A stretch of DNA of 47,420 nucleotides from Amycolatopsis tucumanensis (GCF_021654135.1 NZ_JAKGSD010000064.1:1-47420), one strand, 5' to 3'. Shown: positions 34,840-43,174, counted from the stretch's first letter. The notes: generated by a model not told the origin, from the letters alone. Program-made: numbers and translations.

Positions 34840-36271
34840 CCAGCGCCCGCTTCATGACCTTGCCCATGTCGTTGCGCGGCAACGCATCCAGGAACCGGAC
34901 CACCCGCGGCCGCTTGTGCGGCGACAGCAACCGGGCGACGTGGTCGACCAGCTCCTGCTCCGCGGGCGGCTCTCCGGCGGGCACGATCCACGCCACGATC
35001 CGCTCGCCGAGGTCCGGGTCCGGCTCGCCGGTCACCGCGGCCTCGGCCACGCCCGGGTGCTCCAGCAGCGCGTTCTCGATCTCGCCGGCGCCGATCTTGT
35101 AGCCGCCGCTCTTGATCAGGTCGGTGGCCTTGCGCCCGACGATCCGGTAGTAGCCGTCGGCGTCCCGGGTCGCCATGTCGCCGGTGCGGAACCAGCCGGC
35201 GTCGAAGACCTCCGCGGTCGCGTCCGGGCGGTTGAGGTACTCGGTGAACAGGTTCGGCCCGCGCACCTGGATCTCGCCGACCGTTTCGCCGTCACTGGTC
35301 TCGATGACCGCGCCCGACTCGTCGACCAGCCGCACCTCGACCCCGCGCAGCGGCACCCCGACCGTGCCGGGTTTGCGTTCGCCGTCGGCCCGGACGCTGG
35401 TGTTCATCAGCGTCTCGCTCATGCCGTAGCGCTCCACGACCTGCTGCCCGGTGGCCGCGCGGATGCGCTCGTGGTCGTGCACCGGCAGCGCGGCCGACCC
35501 GGACACCAGCAGCCGCGCCCCGCTCAGCGCCTTGGCCAGCTCGGCGTTGCCGCCCACCTCCTCCGCGATGCGGTGGTACATCGTGGGCACGCCGAACATC
35601 ATCGTCGCCTCGGTCGACAGTTCCCTGGCGATGACGTCGGTGGCGAACTTCCCCGCGTGGTGCACGGTGCCGCCGCGGCGCAGCGGGCCGAGGATCCCGA
35701 GGATCAGGCCGTGCACGTGGAACAGCGGCAGCGCGTGCACGAGCACGTCGTCCGCGGTCCACTGCCAGGCGTCCTCCAGCGCGTCCAGCGTGCTGGAGAT
35801 GGCGCGCCGCGGCAGCACGACGCCCTTCGGCGGGCCGGTCGTGCCCGAGGTGTAGACGATCAGCGCGGGCGCCTCGTCGCCCGGCTCCTCGGGCAGGTCA
35901 CCGGGGCTGCCGATCAGCGCGACCTGCTGGCGCGGCAGGTTCGCCAGCCGCTCCGGCAGCTTCGCGCCCGGCTCGCTGAGGACGAGCGACGGCGCGCTGT
36001 CGTTCACGATGTGGTCGAGTTCGCGCTCGCCGATCTTCGGGTTGACGGGGACGGCCGGGACACCCGCGAGCAGCGCCGCGACCACGGCGACGCTCGTGTG
36101 GATGGTCGGCGTCGCCCACACCGCCACCCGCGTGGGTGACTGGGCGCGGATCTCCCTCGCGAGTGAACCGGCGATCGCCGCCAGTTCCGCGTAGTCGAGC
36201 GAGACCTCGCCGAAGCGCAGGGCCTCCTTCTCGGGCGGCTCTGCCAGGGCCGGGAACAACCGTTCGGGCAC
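34832..36271 (-). CDS. matB: Malonyl-CoA synthetase
   Basis: MatB activates malonate with ATP and CoA. The 479-residue ANL-family ligase has the P-loop VYTSGTTGPPKGVV, the GVPTMYHRI and SGSAALPVHDHERI core segments, YGMSETLMNTSVRADGE (A5 region), FRTGDMATRD (A7), and the catalytic lysine region PRNDMGKVMKRAL at the C terminus. Several of these stretches closely match, from memory, the characterised MatB of Streptomyces coelicolor. The GTG at 36271 has GAGGAG five bases upstream and lies 16 bp after matC. Malonyl-CoA made here could feed fatty acid or polyketide synthesis or be decarboxylated by the downstream enzyme. Confidence 0.95.
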   Translation of the reverse strand: MPERLFPALAEPPEKEALRFGEVSLDYAELAAIAGSLAREIRAQSPTRVAVWATPTIHTSVAVVAALLAGVPAVPVNPKIGERELDHIVNDSAPSLVLSEPGAKLPERLANLPRQQVALIGSPGDLPEEPGDEAPALIVYTSGTTGPPKGVVLPRRAISSTLDALEDAWQWTADDVLVHALPLFHVHGLILGILGPLRRGGTVHHAGKFATDVIARELSTEATMMFGVPTMYHRIAEEVGGNAELAKALSGARLLVSGSAALPVHDHERIRAATGQQVVERYGMSETLMNTSVRADGERKPGTVGVPLRGVEVRLVDESGAVIETSDGETVGEIQVRGPNLFTEYLNRPDATAEVFDAGWFRTGDMATRDADGYYRIVGRKATDLIKSGGYKIGAGEIENALLEHPGVAEAAVTGEPDPDLGERIVAWIVPAGEPPAEQELVDHVARLLSPHKRPRVVRFLDALPRNDMGKVMKRALDA

Positions 36272-36287
36272 GTGAACTCCTCACAGA

Positions 36288-37586
36288 TCAGCCGAGTCCG
36301 GGCACGATGAACACGAGCCAGACGACGGCGGGTACCACGGCGACCATGATGCCGCCGTAGACGAGCAACTGCCGGAAGAAGGCGTCCCGGTCCACCTCGC
36401 GGGCATTGGCCAGCACCAGCGCGCCGTTGGTGGAGAACGGGCTGACGTCGACGACCGTGGCCGACACCGCGAGCGCGCAGATCATGCCGACCGGGCCGAC
36501 CGTGCCCAGCGCGAGGAACGGCACGGCGAGCGGGATGAGCGCGCCCATGATCCCGACCGACGACGCGAACGCCGACACGATCGCGCCGATGTAGCACAGC
36601 AGCAGCGCGGCGAGCAGCGGCGCGCCGATGCCGCCGACGCCCTCGCCCGCCCACTCGATCGTGCCCATCTCCTGCAGGACGCCGACGTAGGTCAGCACGC
36701 CGCAGATCAGCAGCACGGTGGGCCAGGTGACCTCGCCGACGGCCTTCTTGCTGGTCGCGGGCCAGATCACGCTGAGCACCACGGCCAGCGTCATCGCGGT
36801 CAGGCCGACGTCGAGGTCGAACACCAGCGTGGCGACGACCAGCACGGCCAGGCTCGCGAGCGTGGCGATGCGGGGTGCGTTCAAGCGGATGCGCTCGCGG
36901 GTTTCGACGCCGGCCGACCCGGTGCCGGCGGGCGGGCCGCCGGTGCCCGCGGCGACGAGCTCGCGGTCCCGGTCGGTGGTGCGGATGGTCTGCCGCTTGC
37001 GCAGGAGGACGAACACGATGGCCGCGATCACCAGGTTGACCACGAAGCTGGCCAGGAAGAGCGTGATCTCGCTGCCGCCGAGGCGTTCGCGCTCGACGAT
37101 GCCGTTGACGATGGTGCCGTAGACGCTGATGGGCGAGAAGCCGCCGGCCTGCGCGCCGTGCACGACCATCGCGCCCATCAGCAGCGGGTGGATGCCGTAC
37201 TGGGCGGCGAACCCGAGCGCGACGGGCGCGACGATGGCGACCGCGGCCGGGCTGACCGCGCCGATCGCGGTGAGCACCGCGGTGATGGCGAAGGTGACCC
37301 AGGGGATCAGCGCGACGCGGCCGCGGACCAGCCGGACGGCGGCGTCGACCAGCCAGTCCGTGGTGCCGTTGGCGCGGGCGATGGCGAACAGGAACGTGAC
37401 GCCGACGAGCACGACGAACAGGTCGCCGGGGAAGCCGGCGAAGATCTCGTCGGCATCCATGTTCGCGGCCAGCGTGCCGACGCCGAACGCGGCCGCGAAG
37501 GACAGCACCCCCATGTTGATCGAGCGAGTCGTCGCTATCACGAAGACGACCGCGAGGACGAGGATCGAGATCAGCTCAGCGGACAT
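36288..37586 (-). CDS. matC: Malonate/dicarboxylate transporter, MatC-like (ion transporter superfamily)
   Basis: The 432-residue protein is almost wholly hydrophobic with about 11-12 helices. The N-terminal third (LISILVLAVVFVIATTRSIN...MDADEIFAGFPGDLFVVLVG) fits the MatC_N dicarboxylate carrier family. The second half repeats the topology, including SVGIMGALIPLAVPF and VDVSPFSTNGALVLANA, the pattern of the DASS/CitM ion transporter group. A charged cytoplasmic loop lies near residues 200-235. GGGAG precedes the ATG. It is the first gene of matC-matB-carboxyltransferase and divergent from the regulator, so malonate or a related dicarboxylate is the expected substrate. Confidence 0.88.
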   Translation of the reverse strand: MSAELISILVLAVVFVIATTRSINMGVLSFAAAFGVGTLAANMDADEIFAGFPGDLFVVLVGVTFLFAIARANGTTDWLVDAAVRLVRGRVALIPWVTFAITAVLTAIGAVSPAAVAIVAPVALGFAAQYGIHPLLMGAMVVHGAQAGGFSPISVYGTIVNGIVERERLGGSEITLFLASFVVNLVIAAIVFVLLRKRQTIRTTDRDRELVAAGTGGPPAGTGSAGVETRERIRLNAPRIATLASLAVLVVATLVFDLDVGLTAMTLAVVLSVIWPATSKKAVGEVTWPTVLLICGVLTYVGVLQEMGTIEWAGEGVGGIGAPLLAALLLCYIGAIVSAFASSVGIMGALIPLAVPFLALGTVGPVGMICALAVSATVVDVSPFSTNGALVLANAREVDRDAFFRQLLVYGGIMVAVVPAVVWLVFIVPGLG

Positions 37587-37616
37587 CGGTAGAACTCCCG
37601 CCGTTGGGATTCAAGT

Positions 37617-37673
37617 GGCTGAGTGGCTGAACCACTTTGCGGCTCAGCCACTCAGCCTGTCAAGGGCTAGGCT
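37617..37673. promoter_or_regulatory. Operator/promoter between matC and its GntR-family regulator
   Basis: A perfect 14-bp inverted repeat (GGCTGAGTGGCTGA at 37617-37630 and its complement at 37644-37657) surrounds a 13-base centre. A nested palindrome AGTGG-CTGAA-CCACT lies at 37622-37636. TAGGCT (37668-37673) is a -10 placed seven bases before the GTG at 37681, which implies a leaderless regulator mRNA. The repeat would cover the regulator promoter and lies 31 bp upstream of the matC start, so one regulator could control both directions. Confidence 0.75.
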
Positions 37674-37680
37674 TCGGAAC

Positions 37681-38382
37681 GTGTCTGATGCGCTGAGCCC
37701 GATGGTCCGTCCGCGGCTGTACGAGCAGGTCCTGGAGCGGTTGCGGGCCTACGCGGCCGACGCCGGGCTGCGTGCGGGCGACCGGTTGCCCGCGGAGCGG
37801 GACCTGGCGCAGCGGCTCGGGGTGAGCCGGGCGTCGGTGAAGCAGGCGATCGTGGTGCTGGAGGTGCAGGGCCTGGTCGAGACCCGGCACGGCGGCGGGA
37901 CGTACCTGGTGCGGGACGCGCTGGACGCCGAGCCGGTCGAGCGACTGGTGGAACGCAGGCGGCGGTTGCCGGACGTGCTCGACGCACGCGAGGCGCTGGA
38001 GACGAAGCTGGCCGAGCTGGCGGCGGTGCGCCGGACCGACGAGGACCTGGCCGCGCTGGAGTCGGCGCTGGAGTTCATGGCGGCCGAGATCAGGGATGGG
38101 GGAGCCGGGGTCGAGGGTGACCGCAGGTTCCACGCGGCGATCACCGGGGCCGCGCACAGCGCCCTGCTGGCCGAGTTCATGGGCGCGATCGCCGACCAGA
38201 TCACCGAAAGCCGCAACGAGTCGCTCCGCCAGCCGGGCCGCCCGCCGCGGTCGCTGGACCAGCACATCCGCATCGCGAACGCCATCCGCGACCGCAACCC
38301 GAAGACCGCGGCCGAAGCGATGCGGGACCACCTCCGCACGGTCGCCGAGGTGCGCCTGCTGAGCTGGGACCCGGAGGACTGA
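37681..38382 (+). CDS. GntR/FadR-family transcriptional regulator of the malonate module
   Basis: The 233-residue protein has an N-terminal GntR winged helix (about 8-75: LYEQVLERLRAYAADAGLRA, LPAERDLAQRLGVSRASVKQ, TRHGGGTYLV). The helical FCD effector domain (about 95-225) carries the metal/ligand-binding Asp and His residues in DRRFHAAI, DQHIRIANAI and MRDHLRTV. The divergent arrangement with matC makes it a MatR-like candidate that responds to malonate or malonyl-CoA (inference). The GTG at 37681 has no ribosome binding site but an ideal leaderless -10. Confidence 0.9.
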   Translation: MSDALSPMVRPRLYEQVLERLRAYAADAGLRAGDRLPAERDLAQRLGVSRASVKQAIVVLEVQGLVETRHGGGTYLVRDALDAEPVERLVERRRRLPDVLDAREALETKLAELAAVRRTDEDLAALESALEFMAAEIRDGGAGVEGDRRFHAAITGAAHSALLAEFMGAIADQITESRNESLRQPGRPPRSLDQHIRIANAIRDRNPKTAAEAMRDHLRTVAEVRLLSWDPED

Positions 38383-38503
38383 CCCGGAAGGCGCCCGGCC
38401 ACCGCCCGGTTGCGCCCGGTGACGGCGAGCCTCCGGCTGCGCATTCTTCCCGCGCCCCACGAACCGCAAGCCGGCAACGCAACGACACCGACTACCCCGA
38501 CCA

Positions 38504-38594
38504 GACCTCCCCCGCCCCCGATCCCCAGCCGATCTTTGGTCGTCGACCTGCTCGGCGACTGAAACACAATCAGGCATCGAGGGCGGGGGAGGTC
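38504..38594. repeat. Perfect 14-bp inverted repeat upstream of tsaB
   Basis: GACCTCCCCCGCCC at 38504-38517 is exactly complementary to 38581-38594, with 63 bases between. It occupies the 269-bp gap between the GntR-family gene and tsaB, in which no coding frame is convincing. It might stop transcription leaving the regulator gene or form a leader structure. Confidence 0.65.
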
Positions 38595-38651
38595 GGCACC
38601 CAAGCGGCCCGGTAACCGCAGGTCGGCGCGCACGCCGTACCCTGGAGAGCT

Positions 38652-39305
38652 GTGCTGGTACTGGCTCTGGACACGTCGACGCCCGCGGTGACCGCCGGGG
38701 TCGCCGAGCTCACCACGAGCGCCACCGTGCTCGCCGAGCGGGTGACGCTCGACGCGCGTGCGCACGGTGAGCTCATCACCCCGCACGCCCTCGACGCGGC
38801 GCGCGAAGCGGGTGTCGCGCTCAAGGACCTGGCGGCGATCGTCGTCGGCGCCGGGCCGGGGCCGTTCACCGGTCTGCGCGCCGGTCTCGCCACCGCCGCC
38901 GCGCTCGGCCACGCGCTCGGCATCCCGGTCCACCCGGTCTGCAGCCTCGACGCGATCGCCCGTCAGGCCGGCCTTGGCGAGCCGTTCCACGTCGTCACCG
39001 ACGCCCGCCGCCGCGAGGTGTACTGGGCGGCCTACGACGCGGACGGCCTGCGCACCGATGGCCCGCACGTCCAGGCGCCCGCCGAGCTGTCGATCAGCCT
39101 CGCCGCCGGGGACGGCGCCCGCCTTTACGCCGAGCAGCTCGGCGCCCGGGTCGTCGAGCCGTACTACCCGAGCACCGCCGGTCTGGTGGCCGCGGCCCGC
39201 GAGGCGCTGACCTCGGGAGCCGAGCCCGCCCCGCTCACGCCGCTCTACCTGCGCCGCCCGGACGCCGTCGAACCCGCCGCGCGGAAGCGGGTGACCACCG
39301 CGTGA
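38652..39305 (+). CDS. tsaB: tRNA threonylcarbamoyladenosine biosynthesis protein TsaB
   Basis: TsaB is the inactive paralogue and partner of TsaD in t6A37 synthesis. The 217-residue actin-fold protein opens with LVLALDTSTPAVTAGV and has the signature VVGAGPGPFTGLRAGLATAAALG and VVTDARRREVYWAAYD. It lacks the metal-binding histidines of TsaD, as expected. GGAGAG precedes the GTG, and TACCCT just upstream could be its -10. rimI overlaps it by four bases. Confidence 0.95.
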   Translation: MLVLALDTSTPAVTAGVAELTTSATVLAERVTLDARAHGELITPHALDAAREAGVALKDLAAIVVGAGPGPFTGLRAGLATAAALGHALGIPVHPVCSLDAIARQAGLGEPFHVVTDARRREVYWAAYDADGLRTDGPHVQAPAELSISLAAGDGARLYAEQLGARVVEPYYPSTAGLVAAAREALTSGAEPAPLTPLYLRRPDAVEPAARKRVTTA

Positions 39306-39772
39306 AGCTCGCCAAGCTGCGCCGCAAGGACGTGGACCGGTGCGCCGAGATCGAGAAGGTCCTCTTCGCCGGTGACGACCCGTGGAGCGCCCGCGCGTTC
39401 CTCAGCGAGCTGGACTCCGGCGCCTACTACCTCGGCGCGTACACCCCCGAGGACGTCCTGATCGGCTACGCCGGCCTGGCGGTCGTCGGCGGCCGGGGCG
39501 AGTACGAGGCCAGCGTCCACACCATCGGCGTCGACCCGGCTCACCAGGGCAAGGGCATCGGCACCGCGCTGCTGCGCGCACTGCTCGCCCGCGCCGACGA
39601 GGTCCGCGCGCCGGTGTTCCTGGAGGTCCGCACCGACAACGACCGCGCCCAGGAGCTGTACCGGCGGCACGGTTTCGAGCAGATCGGCCTGCGCAAGCGT
39701 TACTACCACCCGTCCGGCGCCGACGCGTACACGATGATGCGCCCCGCCGTGAGCAAGCAGGAGGTGGGCTGA
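39302..39772 (+). CDS. rimI: Ribosomal protein alanine N-acetyltransferase-like GNAT enzyme
   Basis: This 156-residue GNAT acetyltransferase uses acetyl-CoA. The pyrophosphate-binding loop is HQGKGIGTALL, preceded by VHTIGVDP, and the C-terminal NDRAQELYRRHGFEQIGLRKRYY is typical of RimI. Position between tsaB and tsaD is the common actinobacterial order. Its target is by tradition the N terminus of bS18, though RimI proteins here may have wider specificity. The GTG overlaps the tsaB stop and its stop overlaps the tsaD ATG. Confidence 0.94.
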   Translation: MKLAKLRRKDVDRCAEIEKVLFAGDDPWSARAFLSELDSGAYYLGAYTPEDVLIGYAGLAVVGGRGEYEASVHTIGVDPAHQGKGIGTALLRALLARADEVRAPVFLEVRTDNDRAQELYRRHGFEQIGLRKRYYHPSGADAYTMMRPAVSKQEVG

Positions 39773-40818
39773 TGTCCCGCATCATCCTCGGCATCGAAAG
39801 CTCCTGCGACGAGACCGGCGTCGGCCTCGTGCGCCTGCACGACGGCGGCGCCGTCGAGCTCCTCGCCGACGAGGTCGCGTCGAGCGTCGAGCAGCACGCG
39901 CGGTTCGGCGGAGTGGTGCCGGAGGTCGCCAGCCGCGCTCACCTGGAGGCCATGCGGCCGACGGCCGAGCGCGCGTTCGCCACGGCCGGGCTCCGGCTGT
40001 CCGATGTGGACGCCATCGCGGTGACCGCGGGCCCGGGGCTCGCGGGCGCGCTGCTGGTGGGCGTCTCGGCGGCGAAGGCCTACGCGGCGGCGCTGGACGT
40101 CCCGCTCTACGGCGTCAACCACCTGGCCGGGCACATCGCGGTGGACACCCTGCAGCACGGCCCGTTGCCGAAGCCGTGCCTGGCGATGCTGGTTTCCGGC
40201 GGTCACACGCAGCTGCTGCGGGTGGACGACATCGCCGGTGAGATCACCGAGATCGGGTCCACTGTGGACGACGCCGCCGGTGAGGCCTACGACAAGGTGG
40301 CCCGCGTGCTCGGCCTGCCGTACCCGGGCGGCCCGCCGATCGACAAGGCCGCGCGCGAGGGCGACCCCACGGCGATCGACTTCCCGCGCGGAATGACCGG
40401 CCCGCGGGACGCGAAGTTCGACTTCTCGTTCTCCGGCTTGAAGACCGCGGTGGCGCGGTGGGTGGAGAACGCCGAGCGCCGCGGCGAGGAGATCCCGGTG
40501 AACGACGTGGCGGCGTCCTTCCAGGAGGCGGTGGCCGACGTGCTGACCGCGAAGGCCGTGCGCGCGGCGACGGAGATGGGCATCGGCACGCTGGTGATCT
40601 CCGGCGGGGTCGCGGCGAACTCGCGGCTGTCCAGTCTGGCGCGCGAGCGGTGCGAGGCCGCGGGGATCGAGCTGCGCGTCCCGAGGCCGCGCCTGTGCAC
40701 CGACAACGGCGCGATGATCGCCGCGCTGGGCGCGCACGTGGTGGCGGCGGAGAAGAAGCCGTCGGCGCTGGACCTCTCCGCGAACCCCGCGCTGCCGGTG
40801 GAGATCGTCTCGCTCTGA
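39772..40818 (+). CDS. tsaD: tRNA N6-adenosine threonylcarbamoyltransferase TsaD
   Basis: TsaD transfers the threonylcarbamoyl group to A37 of tRNA. The 348-residue ASKHA-fold protein is complete: ILGIESSCDETGVGLV at the N terminus, metal-binding His117 and His121 in VNHLAGHIAVD, MLVSGGHTQLLRV, the GSTVDDAAGEAYDKVARVLGL region, FDFSFSGLKTAV, and VISGGVAANSRL near the end. ATG overlaps the rimI stop. A strong hairpin at 40928-40960 follows. Confidence 0.97.
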   Translation: MSRIILGIESSCDETGVGLVRLHDGGAVELLADEVASSVEQHARFGGVVPEVASRAHLEAMRPTAERAFATAGLRLSDVDAIAVTAGPGLAGALLVGVSAAKAYAAALDVPLYGVNHLAGHIAVDTLQHGPLPKPCLAMLVSGGHTQLLRVDDIAGEITEIGSTVDDAAGEAYDKVARVLGLPYPGGPPIDKAAREGDPTAIDFPRGMTGPRDAKFDFSFSGLKTAVARWVENAERRGEEIPVNDVAASFQEAVADVLTAKAVRAATEMGIGTLVISGGVAANSRLSSLARERCEAAGIELRVPRPRLCTDNGAMIAALGAHVVAAEKKPSALDLSANPALPVEIVSL

Positions 40819-40927
40819 GCGACTGCCGAGCGCTTGAGCGCGAAGCTCGCGCCCGCCGTCAGGGGGCGAGCGTGACCGTGCTGTGCGTCGGCGAGCCCGG
40901 CAGTGTGCTGCGGCAAGCCGTGAGGGA

Positions 40928-40960
40928 CCGCCCCGGCCACCGATCCGGCAGCCGGGGCGG
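40928..40960. terminator. Bidirectional terminator hairpin, tsaD and convergent small gene
   Basis: Perfect 10-bp arms CCGCCCCGGC (40928-40937) and its complement (40951-40960) enclose a 13-base loop. It lies between the tsaD stop and the convergent stop at 40966 and can serve both strands. T-runs are lacking. Confidence 0.7.
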
Positions 40961-40965
40961 CCCCG

Positions 40966-41253
40966 TCAGATGCAGTCGACCGCGTACTCAGCCACGCCTT
41001 CGCCCTCCCAGGTGACCGTGCCGGTCCCCCTCGGCGCGATCGGCACGCACGCGGGGCGCTCCCCGGTGCTCAGGGCGATCGAGCCCTCGATCGCCACCCC
41101 GCAGTCGTTGCGCAGCTCGGCCCAGCCGGGGCCGCTGCCGGTCAGCTCCGCGCAGGCGCCCAGCGCGCCCGCCTCGCCCGCCCACGCGGGCGACGCCGTC
41201 GCCAGCAGCCCGGCCGCGACCACCGCGACGCCCGCGGCCATGCGAATCCCCAC
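40966..41253 (-). CDS. Small secreted protein of unknown function
   Basis: A 95-residue protein with a clear signal peptide (GIRMAAGVAVVAAGLLATASPAWA, cleavage near 25). The mature part of about 70 residues has four cysteines (GACAEL, NDCGVA, PACVPI and the penultimate Cys), enough for two disulphides, and a beta-rich pattern (GTVTWEGEGVAEYAV). No family is recognised. GGGGAGGAAC precedes the GTG at 41253. It lies 25 bp after the amidase stop on the same strand, so it may be co-transcribed with that cell-wall enzyme. Confidence 0.75.
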   Translation of the reverse strand: MGIRMAAGVAVVAAGLLATASPAWAGEAGALGACAELTGSGPGWAELRNDCGVAIEGSIALSTGERPACVPIAPRGTGTVTWEGEGVAEYAVDCI

Positions 41254-41278
41254 AGTTCCTCCCCAGACTCACCGCACG

Positions 41279-43174
41279 TCACGGGCGCGTGCGTGAAACC
41301 ACCACGTCGTCGAGCCTGACGAAGCCCACCCGGTGCCCGAACTGCACCTGCACGTACTTCGTCTTCCCGCGCACCACCACGTGCTGCGCCGCGTCGAAGG
41401 TCGTCGCCGAGTAGTACTCCGCAGTCAGCGTCGGGCCTGCCGCGTACTTCTGGCCCGCGGGCAGCGTGTACTGCAGCGGCACGACCTCCTGCGGCGTGAG
41501 CCCCTCCGGGTACGCCTCCGCCTCCGGGTACGCCCGCCCGTACACCGGCACCGACGACAGCCCCGGCCGCGGCGTCACCACCTGCCCCAACACCGGCACC
41601 ACGCCGGACGACCGCAGCCACCCCTTCTGGCCGAGGAACCACACCGCCGTCCAGTCGCCGCGGACCTCCGCCACCGCGTACCGCTGCCCGGTCGAGACCC
41701 GGCTGCCCACGTCCGAGATCGCCACCGTGGAGGGCCCGCCCTCGGGGTGCAGGCCCACGTCCGCCAGCAACGGCGCGTCGTCGCGGGGTTCGGTGCGCAG
41801 GAACAGCGCCGACGAACCACGCGCCGGGCACGCGGCGCCCGGGGCCGACGTGTCGCAGCCCGTGTAGCCCGTCGGGTTCGTGGCGAAGTCCGGTTTGACC
41901 ATGACCAGGCCCGTCGGCTGCCGCACCGGCCGCGCGTTCAGCGGCGCCCCGAGCAGGTCGAAGTAGTGCGCCCAGTCCCAGTACGGCGCCGGGTCCCAGT
42001 GCATGCCGGCGACCTTGTCCGCGGTCGTGCCGGGCACGTTGTCGTGACCGATGATGTGCTCGCGGTCCAGCGGGATCCGGTACTTCCCGGCCAGGTACTT
42101 CACCAGCTTCGCCGAGGTCCGGTACATCGCCTCGGTGTACCAGGTGCCCTGCGCCGCGAACCCCTCGTGCTCGACGCCGATCGACTTCGCGTTGAAGTAC
42201 CAGTTCCCGGCGTGCCAGCCGACGTCCTTGGTCAGCACGTGCTGTGCGACGTGCCCGTCCGTCGAGCGCAGCGTGTAGTGCCACGCCAGGTACGTCGGGT
42301 CCTGCACGAGCCCGATCGCCGCGTCGTAGGTGCACTCGGTGTCGTGGATGACGATGTGCGTGATCTGCTGCGAGTTGGGCCGCTCGGCCTTGTCGTAGTT
42401 GCCGTAGTTGCCGCCGCCGAGGTCCTGGTAGGGCGCCGGGATCCACTCGACGGGCAGCCCGGGCGGGGCTTCGGCCGCGCCCTCCGCGACCGTGGACAGC
42501 CCGAGCGCGCGGACCTGCTCGCGCCGCGGCGAAACCGGCGTCGCGGGCAGCGCGACGGCCTGCCCGTCGTCGGTGGTCCGGCTCGCGCCTGCGGTGATGG
42601 TCGAGAACACCTCGTCGGCGAAGAACGTCGCGGTCCCGGTGTCCGAAGCGCCGGAGTAGCGGGCGACCGCGCCGTACCAGTCGGCGGGCACGTCGGCGCG
42701 GGCGCCGAGTTCCCGTTGGTAGTGGGCCAGAACCGCCGCGCCACCGCGGATGTTCTGCACCGGGTCCGTCCGGAGCGTCGCGGCGTCCACGCCGGTGAGC
42801 CTGGCGGCGAGGTCCACGGTCTGCAGCGCGTCCGACGTGTGCGGCCGCAGCTCGCCGCGCGCCGAGTCGCCACGCGGGTCCTCGCCCTTGTCGTGGTGGC
42901 TGCCCCCGGCGGCGATCGCGCGCAGGTCGGTCAGGTGCATCGGGCCGAAACCGGCGCCGGTGCTCGGCGCGCCGCCGTGCGAGTCCCACCGGGACTTCAG
43001 GTACGAGACGCCGAGCAGCACGGGCTCCGGGACCCCGAACTCCGCCGCCGCGGCGGCGAACGCCCGCTGACGGGCGGAAGTCGTGGCGGCGGCAGCACCG
43101 GGCGCGGCCACCACGGCCACGCCGGCGGTGCCGGCGGCGATCGCGCGCAAAGCGTTGCGGCGGGTGATCGGCAT
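41279..43174 (-). CDS. Exported N-acetylmuramoyl-L-alanine amidase with N-terminal lytic-transglycosylase-like domain
   Basis: This peptidoglycan hydrolase of 631 residues starts with a twin-arginine-like signal peptide (TRRNALRAIAAGTAG, about 1-30). Residues about 35-200 resemble a transglycosylase (SLT-type) domain (LLGVSYLKSRW, FGPMHLTD, YGAVARYSG). Residues about 265-400 form the Amidase_2/PGRP domain with zinc ligands in IHDTECTYD (His277), WHYTLRSTDG, VEHEGF and IIGHDNVPG. The C-terminal 190 residues are beta-rich, with several SH3-like repeats (LFLRTEP, SVPVYGRAYP, KYVQVQFGHRVGFV). The residue aligned with the usual SLT catalytic glutamate appears to be Lys60. GGGAGGGC precedes the ATG at 43174; an in-frame upstream ATG at 43219 is unlikely. 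Confidence 0.92.
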   Translation of the reverse strand: MPITRRNALRAIAAGTAGVAVVAAPGAAAATTSARQRAFAAAAAEFGVPEPVLLGVSYLKSRWDSHGGAPSTGAGFGPMHLTDLRAIAAGGSHHDKGEDPRGDSARGELRPHTSDALQTVDLAARLTGVDAATLRTDPVQNIRGGAAVLAHYQRELGARADVPADWYGAVARYSGASDTGTATFFADEVFSTITAGASRTTDDGQAVALPATPVSPRREQVRALGLSTVAEGAAEAPPGLPVEWIPAPYQDLGGGNYGNYDKAERPNSQQITHIVIHDTECTYDAAIGLVQDPTYLAWHYTLRSTDGHVAQHVLTKDVGWHAGNWYFNAKSIGVEHEGFAAQGTWYTEAMYRTSAKLVKYLAGKYRIPLDREHIIGHDNVPGTTADKVAGMHWDPAPYWDWAHYFDLLGAPLNARPVRQPTGLVMVKPDFATNPTGYTGCDTSAPGAACPARGSSALFLRTEPRDDAPLLADVGLHPEGGPSTVAISDVGSRVSTGQRYAVAEVRGDWTAVWFLGQKGWLRSSGVVPVLGQVVTPRPGLSSVPVYGRAYPEAEAYPEGLTPQEVVPLQYTLPAGQKYAAGPTLTAEYYSATTFDAAQHVVVRGKTKYVQVQFGHRVGFVRLDDVVVSRTRP

